Of a stretch of DNA of 64,000 nucleotides, positions 25,789 to 38,099 are shown in pieces (within the stretch, counting starts at the first letter, position 1; every line of letters begins with the position of its first letter). The DNA is from Synchiropus splendidus (taxonomy: Eukaryota > Chordata > Actinopteri > Syngnathiformes > Callionymidae): positions 2,184,937 to 2,248,936 of the forward strand of contig NC_071334.1 in NCBI RefSeq assembly GCF_027744825.2, written 5' to 3'. The notes under the pieces were generated by a model. It was not told the DNA's origin, did not search any database, and saw only the letters and a list, made by a program, of their open reading frames with translations. The translations under genes and the position numbers were made by a program.

Positions 25789-25908
25789 GACAGAGGAAGC
25801 CAGCCGTCATCCTTCCAACTGTCTTTTCAAATGTGTGGCAGGGGAACAAGACAAAGAGTCAAAGAATTTGGAGGATCCTGGCGGGGAACACAAGCGTTCC
25901 TACTGTAC
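25789..25908 (+). repeat. Left flanking copy of the 25.9-27.5 kb array
   Basis: This roughly 115-bp segment matches 27473-27590 with around ten differences plus a 2-base gap. Shared landmarks are ATCCTTCCAACT, GAACAAGACAAAGAGTCAA and AATTTGGAGGAT. The two copies bracket the minisatellite in direct orientation. The segment begins with GACAGAGGAAG, which is close to the array's own motif. Confidence 0.9.
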
Positions 25909-27480
25909 AGGACGGAGGGGAGGAGAGGGGAGGACAGAGGGGGAGGATAGAGGGGAAGACAGAGGGGAGGACTGAGTGGAGGACAGTGGAGGATGCAGGG
26001 GAGGACAGGGGAGGAAAGAGGGGAAGACTGAGGGGAGGGGTGAGGGGAGGATGGAGGGGAGGACAGAGGGGTGGATGTAGGGAATGGAGGGGAGGATGGA
26101 GGCGAGGACAAAGGGGTGGACGGAGAGGACAAAGAGGAGGGCGGAGGGGTAGACGGAGGGCTGGACGGACGAGAGGACGGAGGGAGGACGGAGAAGAGGA
26201 TGGAGGGGAGGACGGGGAGGATGGAGGTGAGGACTGAGGAGAGGACGGAAGAAAGGACGGAGGAAAGGAGTGAGGAGAGGATGGAAGGGAGGATGGAGGG
26301 GAGGACGGAGGAAAGGAGTGAGGGGAGGACAAAGGAGGATGGAGGGGAGGACGGAGGAAAGGAGTGAGGGGAGGACAAAGGAGGACACAGGAGAGGACGG
26401 AGGGAAGGAGTGAGGGGAGGACAGAGGAGAGGACGGAGGAGAGAATGAAGGGGAGGATGGAGGGGAGGACAATGGAAGGACAGGACAGAGAGGACAGAGG
26501 AGAGAACGGAGGGGGGAACGGCGGGGAGGACGGAGGTGAGGACAGAGGGGAGGACTGAGGAGAGGACGGAAGGGAGGACAGAGGAAAGGAGTGAGGGAAG
26601 GACAAAGGAGGACAGAGGGATGGACGGAGGAAAGGAGTTAGGGGAGGGCAAAGGGGAGGACGGAGGGAAGGAGTGAGGGCAGGACAAAGGAGGACAGGGA
26701 GGACAGAGGGGAGAATGAAGGAGAGGGTGGAGGGGAGGACAAAGGAGGACAGGGGAGGACAGAGGGAAGGAGTGAGAGGAGGACAGGGAAGGACAGAGGA
26801 GAGGACAGAGGGGAGGAAGGAGGGGAGGAGTGAGGGCAGGACAAAGGAGGACAGGGGGGACAGAGGGGAGGAGTGAGAGGAGGACAGGGAAGGACAGAGG
26901 AGAGGACAGAGGGGAGAATGAAGGAGAGGATGGAGGGGAGGACAAAGGAGGACAGGGGAGGACAGAGGGAAGGAGTGAGGGGAGGACAGAGGGGAGGAAG
27001 GAGGGGAGGAGTGAGGGCAGGACAAAGGAGGACAGGGGGGACAGAGGGGAGGAGTGAGAGGAGGACAGGGAAGGACAGAGGAGAGGACAGAGGGGAGAAT
27101 GAAGGAGAGGATGGAGGGGAGGACAAAGGAGGACAGGGGAGGACAGAGGGAAGGAGTGAGGGGAGGACAGAGGGGAGGAAGGAGGGGAGGAGTGAGGGCA
27201 GGACAAAGGAGGACAGGGGGGACAGAGGGGAGGAGTGAGAGGAGGACAGGGAAGGACAGAGGAGAGGACAGAGGGGAGAATGAAGGAGAGGATGGAGGGG
27301 AGGACAAAGGAGGACAGGGGAGGACAGAGGGAAGGAGTGAGGGGAGGACAGAGGGGAGGAAGGAGGGGAGGAGTGAGGGCAGGACAAAGGAGGACAGGGG
27401 AGGACAGAGGAGAGGACAGAGGGGAGAATGAAGGAGAGGATGGAGGGGAGGAGTGAGGGGAGGACAGGGGAGGACAGAGG
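25909..27480 (+). repeat. Purine-rich minisatellite with 181-bp higher-order repeat
   Basis: Repeats of GGAGGACAGAGGGGAGGA, GGACAAAGGAGGACA and GGAGTGAGGGGAGGA cover 1.57 kb. In the right half the array is organised into a 181-bp period: the landmark TGAGGGCAGGACAAAGGAGG falls at 26831, 27012, 27193 and 27374, with intervening sequence almost unchanged. The left half is more diverged. Minus-strand Pro/Ser/Leu-rich frames of more than 500 codons are repeat translations and are rejected as genes. Confidence 0.95.
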
Positions 27481-27590
27481 AAGCCAGTCGACATCCTTCC
27501 AACTATCTTTTCAAACGTGCGGCAGGAGAACAAGACAAAGAGTCAATGAATTTGGAGGATTCTGGCGGGAAACAGGTTCCTACTGTAAAG
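27473..27590 (+). repeat. Right flanking copy of the 25.9-27.5 kb array
   Basis: Direct-repeat partner of 25789-25908. The join reads from the last GGACAGAGG of the array straight into AAGCCAG of the flank. Confidence 0.9.
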
Positions 27591-29521
27591 CTTGAACGTT
27601 GAGGGACAAAGCCTTCCTTCACAGGACTGACACAAAGGAAGTGGTCAGAGAAGACGAGCGCTGCCCTCTAGCGGTCAGAGGGAGCCACCGCAGCCTGAGA
27701 AGAACAAAGGAGAACAAAGGCAGATGGTTCTTCTCAGCTTTCGTAGTGTCAAACATTATTCATTTGTACTTTGAAATCAAACGTAAAAATATTTTTTAAA
27801 TACATTCTGGGGTCCAAGACGTTGATGATGGTATGAAGAGTGTAGTAAACATCCTTGGATGAGTTTCCAAAGTAACTCCTTCATTTTCTCCACCACCTCT
27901 TGCCATCCTCCTCCTCCATTGACACCTTCACCATCATCCATCCTGCTGCACTCTCCTCATCGCTGCCTTCATTTCTGTGGACGGACCACAAGTGCTGAAG
28001 TTTAAACCACCTGTCAGTCAAGCCTAACAACGAGTCAAGCCATGATTTGAGGTGAAACACACAGCTTAGGTAGCGACCACCGGGGCGGTAAGGAGTCAAA
28101 GCTCGAAGCGTGACACGGGCAGCTCATGACTGTTGGAGACTAAGAAAGGAAACAGCATGGACAAGCATTTCATTGATGGAAAAGTGACTGACTATTCACA
28201 AAATACCAGCCACCACCTTTGTAAAGCTTCTTCACCAGGATTCAAACCCTCGGCTCCCTGCACTCTGACCAACACTGCACACCTGTTTCTGTCAATAAAC
28301 ACTCGGACACAAGTCGACGACTTCGACAGTGGCTTTCGCATCATGAGACATTCCTCATTTTCAGAGCTCCGTCCGTCGACGTGAGGTGTCACTGAAATGC
28401 TAGTTCAAAGCCAAGGATTTTAGGGCAGAGGGTGCCATCTTGTGATCTCTGGGAATATGGCCATTGTTTCACGAAGCCGCCTCAGCACCCGCCTCTTTCC
28501 ATCTCCAGGTTCTTTCATGCTTTTGTCCTTTAATGAGCTTGACCTCAAAGTCACGACGACACCGGCGCCTTGGAACTCGCCGGTGTCCTTTCGTATGCGA
28601 CTCTATATGTTCCTCACACACCCAGGTCGGTCTGACTGCCCCCCGAACACATAGCTGTTGGGACGACATTTCAGTACCTGGGAATAGACCTCCAGTGCCC
28701 GAGGAACTCCATGGAGATGAATGCTGACGTCAGCAGGCGCCATGTCTAGAAGGCCCTCGGTTCGCACCCGGGACACTCAGTTACAGGAACTTGTGTTAGT
28801 ACTCATCTGGTGAGTATCTCCCACACGGGAACCTTCCCAAGTTCCCCGCGCCTCCATCGACACAGTTCCGCCGTCTTTGCGAGATTAGCATCTCTCGAGC
28901 TTAGCGGCAGAACTTTCAGAGGCAGAGCGTTCGGCAGTCGTGGTAAAGGGATGAAACAAATCCACACAGAAAAACGCAACACTGCTGAGGAAGATGGCGT
29001 GCTGTGTTGTAGCGCAACCATTCCCATTTCAAGGCGGGGGGTTACTGCAGGGAAGCTTTGCCACCCGTTACTCTGTTACCATGTGAGCTCTGAATCCTTT
29101 GAAAGACGAAACAACTCCTTTGTCACCAGGTCGCAGACTCTCCGGCGGTGTTGCGTCACATTCCTTCAAAGTTATTTTTAGCATCTTGTTCTTCTTTCCG
29201 CAGCGTCCCTCGGCTAAACCACACCATCTTTTCGAAACCTCAACTCCTCCTGCATTCGGTGACACCTGCAGGGGTCAGAGCCGCCACCTGAGCCCTCCCC
29301 CCCCTTCGCTCCGCTGCACCTCAGCCTTCTCTCCGGCCACGCCCACTGGGTGGCCTCGCACTTCTACCGCAGCATCAATGGACCTCTGCAGTCTCCCTGG
29401 CTCCCCTGACCAAGTTACCTTCTCAACACCCGTCGCTTGAATCTGCTCTGGACTCAGGTGGGAGTCGACGCCGCTTTGCCCAGGGACCTTTTTCCAGAAC
29501 TAATCTTTCGTCTCCTTTTAG
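27591..29521. other. Upstream region of tspan1
   Basis: No coding exon recognised. It should contain the tspan1 promoter and a 5' non-coding exon, because the first coding exon is preceded by a good acceptor (polypyrimidine CTTTCGTCTCCTTTTAG ending at 29521), only 6 bases before the ATG. I cannot place the transcription start. Confidence 0.5.
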
Positions 29522-29527
29522 ATCAAA

Positions 29528-32500
29528 ATGATGTGCTTCGGATTCTTCAAGCTAATGATGATGGTTTTCAACTTTCTTATATCGGTGAGTAAATGTCCGG
29601 CCCAGCAGAAACAAAGAGAACATCTAAAAAACAAATAAAATAGATCCTAAAAATAAATAAATTAGAAAAAAAAATAAAACCAAACCTAATGACTGGATGC
29701 TGAATTTGGTGGGTTTCTCACGCAGTAATGGAGAATAACAAGAGTAAAGATGTATTTCGTGCATTTATGAGGAGTAAAATCAGTGTACTGCAAGAAGCTT
29801 CAAATGAACCAATTAGAAAGTGATGAAAATATGCGATGTAATATAAATTAAAATGAAAGTCAGAACAAAGCGTTGCGTTGCCAAACTAGACCCCAGTCTT
29901 GAATGACGGCGATCGACGTAATATATGAAACATAGTCTGCTTTTTTAGTTGTGCAGTGTCAAAATAAAATACAGTTGCCATGAAAAGTGGATGATGCCAA
30001 TAGATCTCAGTTGAAAGACGGTGACCCATTCGTCTCAACCGCAGAAGAAAGGAGTGCCACAGAGGCATCGACGTTAACGGCTAATAGTGGGCCAAGTACG
30101 AAAACCCACTCTGGTGGTGAGATGTCTTGCTCCAGTGCAATGATATACCAGATATAAAGAGGTCTTTGCATTGTGGAAAGTGACAGAATTGTCCTCGTGG
30201 AAGTTCCAAAGAAGCTCTGACAGTGGTCGTTGGTGAGATGCAAGCCACCACAAAGCAAGAAAACGACAACCACACAGTCAAAAGAAAATGTAGCGAGTCC
30301 TGTGTTTGGTGCGGATCTCATCTCCGCCTTGAGTGGTTCTGCCGGCTTAGACCTGAATGAGTATCAGCTCCTCTGAATCTGAGAGGGTTCTGGACCCTCC
30401 TCTACAGGTTGAAGTCGAGATCCTTCCCTAACTGGAGGAGTCATCTGTCCAGGAGATGGACAGACGGGCTGCAATGAAGAAAGAGCTGAGCCAGAAGACT
30501 GCTTCTCGCCACCGGGATTCTCCTCTAACCTGTGGCCAGTTTCGGAGTGACCCAGAGGACACTCTGAGACACAGAAGCACAGTCATCCAGGAGAGAGTCA
30601 GGGAAGAACCTCTGCTCCGCTAACACAGTGAGGTGTTCAAGGAGGAGGACATGGGACACACCAGACAGGTTTCCAGTGAAAATGAAGGATATAAAAGAAA
30701 GGTTTTTTTCCCTAAAAAACATTGGGCTTGAAAATGAAAAACAGCTCCAAAGATTTGTCTGAGATCAAGTGTTGAGTCACACAAAACCCCAATTGCAGTT
30801 GGCAATGAAAGTGACCTTGTCGCCGTCCATGGCTCAGTGGTCGCTCTTATCCAAATGCCCGCCATTAGCTTAGCATGAGCACGAATTAGTGTTTACTGGG
30901 AGCCGCTCGTGAATTGTTGGGAAATGAAACTGGACACACGGAGTTTGTGATGCCCCACAAGCTATACTCATTCCAAAACATGCTTTGTTCAACTTTCAAC
31001 CCGGAGGAGAGCGAACAAGAATTTCCACGTCTCTGCTTTGTGTCGGAAAAAGACTCCTAGTTTGGCGGAGAGTCTGATTTCGATCAGGCGGATGGATGAC
31101 GTCTCTCTCATTCTCGGACGCAATTCCATTTCCGTCAGAGCGGACTGTTCTCTGTGTTGTCTCTTTATCTTCCCATCTCTTCCATTGTCCGGCCAGAAGT
31201 GGATAGGCTCCACGTCTCCCCCTCGCTGCCTCAAGACGTGAGAAAAGAATTAGCCGTCTTAAAAAGTGCCAGCCGTGGTTACACCTGGCGAAGCTCTGAT
31301 GGATGCAGACGGCAATATGCTTGTCGGATCGCATTTAGCACTCGCTGAAGGGAAAGATTCACCCCCAGCAAAGGGTGCAGAGCCTCTGAAATAGATGGGA
31401 AGGAGACAGAGAGCAGGGGGAGCGAGTCCCGAGAGGGAGGCGTCTGATGAAGAACTGGGGCTCTGCTGACTGCGACCAAGCTGATGGAGTCTGACAGACT
31501 GTATCAGGTCTGCACCGAGAAGGGAGGGGGGGAAGAGAGAAGGTAAACATGATGACACCAGCATCACAGCCACGTGGAGTGGCTTCAGTCACGACCTGGA
31601 CCAGTCCGAGTCCCAAAACGTATCCAGAAGGGAGACGAGTGCGGATCCAAGACACAAGAAGCCTCAACTTCGAGGACAAATTCAGCAACGGAGGGCTAAA
31701 GAGAGGAGAGACCGTGCCTCAAACATGGCAAAGTTCTATTACAAAGGACCGCAGAAATAATCCAGGGTTTGGTCGGTGTAACCTTATCATCAACGCGTCG
31801 CCGCAGTGTATCAAGTTTTTATGATACATGTGCTGAATTAAAGAACAGTAGACTGCAATTTGATCTATCAATTAAAAAATAATAATCATGAAATGCAGAG
31901 GAAGCAGTTTTCAAAACCTGAAAAAAAAAAAAAGATTAAACAAATAAAATGTAAAACCCCCAATGATTCCAACGAGTCATGGCTGTGTCAGACTCGCAGG
32001 TGTGAACTGAAGGTCACAATGACAAACCACAGCATTAGCAAACAGCCATGATGCAATCTAATGCCACCAAACCGCGAATGCTCCTCTCCAGGACGACACG
32101 CGGCTGAAACTGGAAGAAACGTAGAGCTGGGGCCTGACACTGACCAGCAATGATGATGGCGCTACATTCCCCGCGTCACGTTGAAGCCGAACACAAAGAC
32201 TTAAATTCTCTTTGAGACAGTGAGAGCAGCTCCCGATCGATACCACACCCGCTCACTCACGGTGAGGTGCGTGGCTGAGGATTCACTCGACACAAACTGA
32301 TGAAACCTGGTCAACCAGTTGAGCGAGTCATGTCCGAGAAGGTCAGCTTCACCAGTTGCACCCGATTTCTGATGTTTTCGCTCGGTCTTATGAGCCAACA
32401 ACTCACCGAGAGTCAAGGATTTATGCTCCTCTGCACATCACATGACATCCGACAATACTGTAGCCTGGTAGCCACTGAACCTGCAACCTCTACCAGATTA

Positions 32501-35500
32501 AATTTTTTGTTAATACGTCCAACTTCACTTGTGCTCATGACTGCCACTCAGGCGGTTGAGAGAAGTGCAACTACAGTCTGGTGGTCTGACGCTGAAGCCG
32601 AGCTCCTAACTTGCAATGGTGGCAGCTGTGCTGATCAACTGGTTTCTGTGTCTCAGCTGTGCGGCGCAGTCCTGCTGGCCACGGGGATCTGGGTGATCGT
32701 GGACAAGCGCTCTCTGCTGCAGCTCTTGGGGCCGCTCCCCAAACAAATCCTCCAGTACGTCATCGTGGGATACATCATCACCGCCGCCGGGGGCATCCTG
32801 TGCCTGCTGGGCCTGCTGGGCGGCTGCAGCGCTCACAAGGAGAACAAGTGCTTGCTGATGACGGTACGTAGCTCCTTCGTCTCCGAAGAGCATTTGGTGA
32901 GAGGTCAAACCTGGTCAAGCATCTGAGCGAATCCCTTCAGCACTGTGGCGGCTCTGCTAGTTCAGATGTCTAGTGATTTTGCAAAAGGTCAGGCGGCTGT
33001 CTCTTGTGGTGATTTCAGGCGCCCCCCCCTCTAACCTGTCTCCTCCCTGCAGTTCTTCTCGGCCATTCTCATCATCTTCATCGCGGCGGTGGGAGTGGCG
33101 GCGGCCATGGCGGTCTACTCTTCATTTGTAAGTTCCTCTCTTTGTTTCAGCGCGGCTCCCGGCGCCCCCCTTGCCCTGGCACGTCCTGCTCTCACTCTGG
33201 GTTTTATCTCCGTGTAAATTCCGCCGCCATCATTGAATTAGGTTCTTTATGTCTGCCTCAGTACGTCGAGCTACTTAATGACTCCGGATCGCCCCCGGCC
33301 GCCGCTGTCTCTCACTTTGAGCAATTTATTACTCTGGAATATTGAAGCTGAAGCATTTTATATGCAAAGCAGCCTATTTACATCCCAGCCTCCTCTCTCA
33401 CACGCTCCATTTCCATTTAGCGGATAATAATTACAAGGATTTCAAAAGAGTGAGTGAGTGAGTGAGTGAGTGAGTGAGTGAGTGAGGTCGCGATGGAGAG
33501 AATAACTCCGCCACGTCCCTTTCAAGAGACAGGACAGATAAGTGAGACGTCCAAAATGACAACAGCTCTGGAAAGCTCAGATGGTTTGTATCAACTCTGA
33601 CTCCAGGGACCAGGAGGTTCCACGGGGTCCAGCTGTAGGGACGCTCAAGTCAGTTATGTGATCAAGCACATGAGACTCACTTCAGCTTCAATTCCAATTC
33701 AGTGACCTATTTAGATCTGTGGTGGCTTCATCTGAGTTTAGATTTATGGTTCCTTTCTTTTGGGGGTTTCAATTTGCTTGTGATCCGTGGTTGCTTTGAA
33801 CAGCGGTGGTTTCAGCGAACCTTAACATCTGTGGTGGATTTATGTGAGTTTGTTTTAGTCCGTGGTGGGTCAAAGTAAGTTTAGACCTGTGGTGGCTTTG
33901 GTTGCAGGTCACATCTGTGGCACTTTGGTTTTTATTTACGCTTTGAACAGTGATGGTTTGACGGACAACTCCACCAGTAGTGGATTTATTGGAGTCTGGC
34001 GGGATGATTCAGATCTGTGGCGGTCCTCACAAAGTTTCGATCAGAGGTGGCTTCCATCATGTAGAGATCTGCGGTGGTTTTGTTACTAGTTAGATCTGCA
34101 GGGGCTTAAACTTGAGGAGTCCATCCAGAAGTAAAATAAAACCACCCAAACTTTTATAAAGCTACCACTGGTGTGATCTCAACATTAAAAAATAAATATC
34201 CAGCAGCGATCCAAACCTTTAAGAACCACGCCACGTCTACAAAAAAAAGTCCAACACCTTTCCGACAACACGTAGCGACCGGTCTACACGCAGAAACTCG
34301 TGAACGTAGCGCCCCACCTGGCGCAGTGGCCAGCTTCCAAATGCTGGACTCCTGGATTTGTCTTTGTTAAGGAGACGGCGGGGTCCATTAAATGCGCTGT
34401 TTGTTAGCTAACGTTCATCGCAAACACAAAGGACATCACAGCCGCCATCGCGGATATGACTTCAGCGGTCCCCTGCCTCGATAAGACTCACAAACACAGA
34501 ATAATGAATATGGCCGCTATACATCTCATAAGCATATATATGAGTCTCCTGTGTCAATACCTAAGAGGCGGCGACGCAGACAACCAAAGGAAGCGATAAA
34601 TAAAGTGTTGATCTATCCGCCGCCACGCAAATCTGCCTTTTGGCCGCCGGCGGGTGCGAGCAGCGAGCCAATAACCTTCAGCTGGTCAGAATAACAGAGA
34701 TTTAATAACCAATTCCAGCCGCCATTATGAGATGTTCCTGATCGGCCAGTCGCCAGGCCGAAGATTTATCACGGCGGATTAATGAAATAGATGTGACGTG
34801 ACGCTGAATGAATGGCGCCTCACTCCGACCCGCCGCAGGAAGGTGCTCTTAAGAAAGCTAATCCGGTGCTGATCGCTGCTTTAATTTCTCATCAGCGAGT
34901 GGGAGCGGATTAAAACCAATTACCTGCGCTCTAAAAGGGACGCCAATCAATAGCCGCGTGCGAACAATGATGACGCAAGCCGAGAGGTGTCGCCTGAGAT
35001 TAGCACCGGGCTGCGAGGAGATTGGGGTTGGAGAAGAAAGATTGGCGGGCGATCCAATGGAAGGTTTCTATGTGGAGGTGGAACGTGTGAGCGAGCGGGC
35101 GGCGAGCGATCGCAGCGGGGGCAGGGTGAGGGCAGGGTGAGGGCAGGTGAGGGCAGGTGAGCATCGAACAGTGCGGTTGAATGTGAGCGACGTTTGTGAA
35201 GGGTGGGCGGCTGTTTCTCGGCTCAGCCCTGGGGAAGAAATAGCTGAGCCAAAAGACAAAGCTCTGCACTTCCAGTCGAAGGAACAAGACCTTTCTCTGT
35301 CGGAACCACTTGTCAAACGGGACCAGAAAATTCACCAAGAGTTCCTTAGCGTAAGCAAGACTACCCCTAACCCGACATGGGGAGTACAAGTACAAGTGGT
35401 GTCGCGCACTGGTCGTCATTCCCCCCAAAAACATCCCAACAATTATTTTCTGGAAGCCCAACAGCAGATCAATAAGACACGCGGCTGAAGATTCTTATCG

Positions 35501-37899
35501 CGGCTGTATTGATGGATGCGTTATCGCCCCTTCGCCTGGACGCTGTGGTGTGTTAGCGGCGCCTTTGTCCTGCCAGGCGTGTGCGTGCGTTGCAGGACGT
35601 GGCGGGGCGCGAGCGGCGAGTGACAGTGATGAATTAGCCGGCTGGTAATAACCCGCTCTGATCTCCAGCACTCTCCCGGCTTCTTGTGGGGGCACTTTTA
35701 ATTGTGGCATCTATCCCCAGCCCCCCAGGCGCCTTCACTGGCACGTGAGAACATGCTGCCCTGCGAGATTGCCTCCACACACATGCACATACGGAGTCAA
35801 CACACACTCTTCATCAAACGGCCTTTGTGTGTCTGCGCCATTATTAATCAAAATCGGGGGGAACTCGCAGGCGGAAGAGGTGTGTTTGCGAGTCCTGCAC
35901 AACAAAAGACTCCCTCTGACTGGCTCTAAACACCTGACCGAACGTGTCCTGACTGCCACCAGCAGGAGCATCAATATATATGTAAATGCTGCACGTTTAC
36001 TTCCCTAAAAAAAACGGGGAGTCACGGCTCAGCTTTGATTTATTTCCATTTTTCCGGACGGCCGTTTATTTCCCAGGTGCCTTGCGAGAGATTTATTAAA
36101 TATATGTGGACGGAGCTGGGTTTGGCGGAATGTGGATCCAACATCTATCAAGTTTTCAAACGTCTGCGGGGCTTTCTCGCGTGCCAGCCCTGCCTCTGCG
36201 TGGCGGGCTGCGTGACCAGTGACACCAGCCACCGGGCGCCTCATTACGGAGTCCAAACAAGATAACCTGACTGGCTTGTTGTTGTGTTTGGAGTCTCTCC
36301 TGAATGACTCTTAAACTACCATTCTTTCATGGCATTCAGACGCAACATACTCCGCGACAAAACTCCAACCAAATTTGGACTTGTCCCTTCCCCCCGACAG
36401 GCGGAGTCCATCCTGGAAAAGTGGGCCATGTCGGCTCTGAAAGAAGACTACGCAGACGACGAGTTTGTGACGCTGATGTGGGACAACACCATGAGAATGG
36501 TTCGTCTCGCCACCGGAAAAAAAAACTGACAGCGTTATTGAGCTTAGAGATTCCCAATAGTCGTGCTCACTTGAGTTTACTGAAGGGGATAAAGAAAAAA
36601 CATTTTTTCTTCTTTATTATCTTTGTGACAGCTTTTTTTCTCTTACACTTTTTTACTATCACCTTTTCTTTTTTCTTCCTTTATCATGACACCTGAACAG
36701 CAGTCTTCCCACATATATAACCATTTCCTCTGTTTTCTTTGGCTACATTTTCCAACAAGACTGAGCCACGTCCAAATATTGGTACTTACTACTAATTTGA
36801 TGTGGGGAAAAAAAATCAAATTTCAATCCATTCTAAGATTGTTTCCGCAACATCATTTTCACCATCAAAACCATTTTCTCTTTTAAATAACAGAGGTTTC
36901 CCAAATTTTCCTTCATAATAACACAATCTCAAATGTATTCCCCCCTGTACATTTTCCATTCTTTTCTTTCCTTTTACCTGCTGCTTTTATTTCTCCAGTT
37001 TAAAGGTGAAAGACCTTTTGCGTGTTGCTTAATTTTCTCTCCAAACATTGTTCATTTTCTGGTTGTTGCTTTTTTCTGTTTTCGACAGCCGACTTTATCT
37101 GGTCTACCTTCAACACAACTTTCTGACTGTACATTCTGTTTCTCTCATTTTATCACCTCCAAGTTAGAAGTTTTTTAAATGTCTTCTTGACAGGTTTTTT
37201 GTGCAAATTCAAACCTGTTTATTTCTAACTTTTTTTTCACATTTTCCCCAATGGTTTCCCCTCTTTTTGTCACAAGTAGAGCTGGGCTTTGTAGAGAATG
37301 TTCTTGACAGTATCTGCTACGTTGGGTTGTTGGAGTAAGATGGTGTTGAGAACCTCCTCCTTTAAAGTACATTTAGAACAGATGCAGCAGGTGTGAGTAT
37401 TGCCCAGGCGGTCAAGTCTCCACATTACTCGCGTATGTAGAGAGTATTTACAGAGTTACACGCTCACTCTGACCCAGTAACCCTCTGCCGCTCAGTTCAA
37501 GTGCTGTGGATTCAACAACTACACCGACTTCAAGGGTTCACTGTTCACCAAGAACCAACCAGATATGATGCCACTTCCATGCTGCCTGCCTGATGCCACA
37601 TCCTGCCCCCTCGCCGAAGCCAGCAACGCTAATCTGCCGGTAAGTGTGGCAGGTGTGCCGGCCTAGCGGCGGCTCAGTGACGCGGCGTCTTGTCCCACAG
37701 GGCTGTTACGACCATATCGTGACATTGGTCATGAAGAACTTCAAGATTGTCGGGAGCATCGGTGCAGGAATCTGCGGCTTACAGGTAACGGCAGGCCGAC
37801 GCCAATGGAGTCCAGATCCTAAACTTGTTTGTTCCACAGATCGGCGCCATGATCACAGCCATATACTTGTTCTCGCAGTTGGACAAGAGGTTCTCCTAA
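29528..37899 (+). CDS. tspan1: Tetraspanin-1
   Basis: Four-pass membrane scaffold protein of the tetraspanin family. Seven coding exons, all in phase 0: 29528-29584, 32657-32863, 33053-33127, 36401-36499, 37496-37639, 37701-37784, 37840-37899 (stop TAA), giving 241 aa, the length I recall for human TSPAN1. The N-terminus is MMCFGFFKLMM, with a membrane-proximal Cys. TM1 spans the exon 1-2 junction; TM2 lies in exon 2 and TM3 in exon 3. The large extracellular loop has the tetraspanin CCG motif (149-151), a PCC (174-176), Cys183 and Cys196, making six cysteines, and an N154-Y-T glycosylation sequon. TM4 crosses exons 6-7. Splice sites are GT-AG; the exon 4 donor (GTTCGT) is weak. A single acceptor lies just before the ATG, so the 5' UTR starts in an upstream exon. 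Assignment to TSPAN1 rather than another tetraspanin rests on length, exon-by-exon resemblance and convergence with pomgnt1. Confidence 0.93.
30340..30640 (+). mobile_element. Diverged Rex3/RTE-type LINE fragment in tspan1 intron 1
   Basis: Words AAAGAGCTGAGCCAGAAG and AGTCATCCAGGAGAGAGTCA align with the equivalent stretch of the better copy at 51733-52376. The frame is broken. Limits are approximate. Confidence 0.45.
33448..33486 (+). repeat. (GAGT)n microsatellite
   Basis: About nine perfect GAGT units in tspan1 intron 3. Confidence 0.93.
33714..34110 (+). repeat. Degenerate repeat with GATCTGTGGTGGCTT core
   Basis: Around ten decayed copies of ATCTGTGGTGGCTTT-like words occur (for example at 33714, 33889, 34013 and 34066), spaced 20-60 bp apart, in tspan1 intron 3. 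It is an old minisatellite without coding capacity. Confidence 0.6.
34360..34960. other. Intronic stretch of mixed composition, possible regulatory DNA
   Basis: Within tspan1 intron 3. No repeat or exon recognised. Many unbroken AT-rich words (GATTTAATAACCAATT, CATAAGCATATATATGAG) sit among GC-rich words. The texture resembles conserved non-coding DNA, but nothing proves it. Confidence 0.25.
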
Positions 37900-37990
37900 G
37901 CTGCTGGACGACTGGACAGCGATGCCGACTTATCTTCTGGTCTACGACGGTGCACCTCCCTATTACCACCATGATTTGTAAATACTCATC

Positions 37991-38051
37991 AATAAAACGG
38001 CTCGTGCACAAACACGTTTCTGGCCTCCTTCAGTGGCAGAAGAGAAATAAA
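37991..38051 (+). promoter_or_regulatory. tspan1 polyadenylation signals
   Basis: AATAAA at 37991-37996, 92 bases after the tspan1 stop, and a second at 38046-38051. Either would give a short 3' UTR. Confidence 0.7.
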
Positions 38052-38099
38052 CACACCGTCAACACCTCGAGGGGGAAAAACAAAGAGCTTGAATGCGGT

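Noticed and set aside
22552..27533. Minus-strand Pro/Ser-rich open frames of 361-568 codons
   Set aside because: They are translations of purine-rich minisatellites. Several overlap in different frames with the same composition, have no start or splice context and no domain.
28740..28790. tRNA-like B box (GGTTCGCACCC) suggesting a SINE or tRNA
   Set aside because: No matching A box at proper spacing and no cloverleaf could be drawn.
1..29000. Exons of genes expected next to TSPAN1 (such as PIK3R3 or MAST2)
   Set aside because: I looked through the translated frames and found no resemblance. They must lie further left or elsewhere in this genome.
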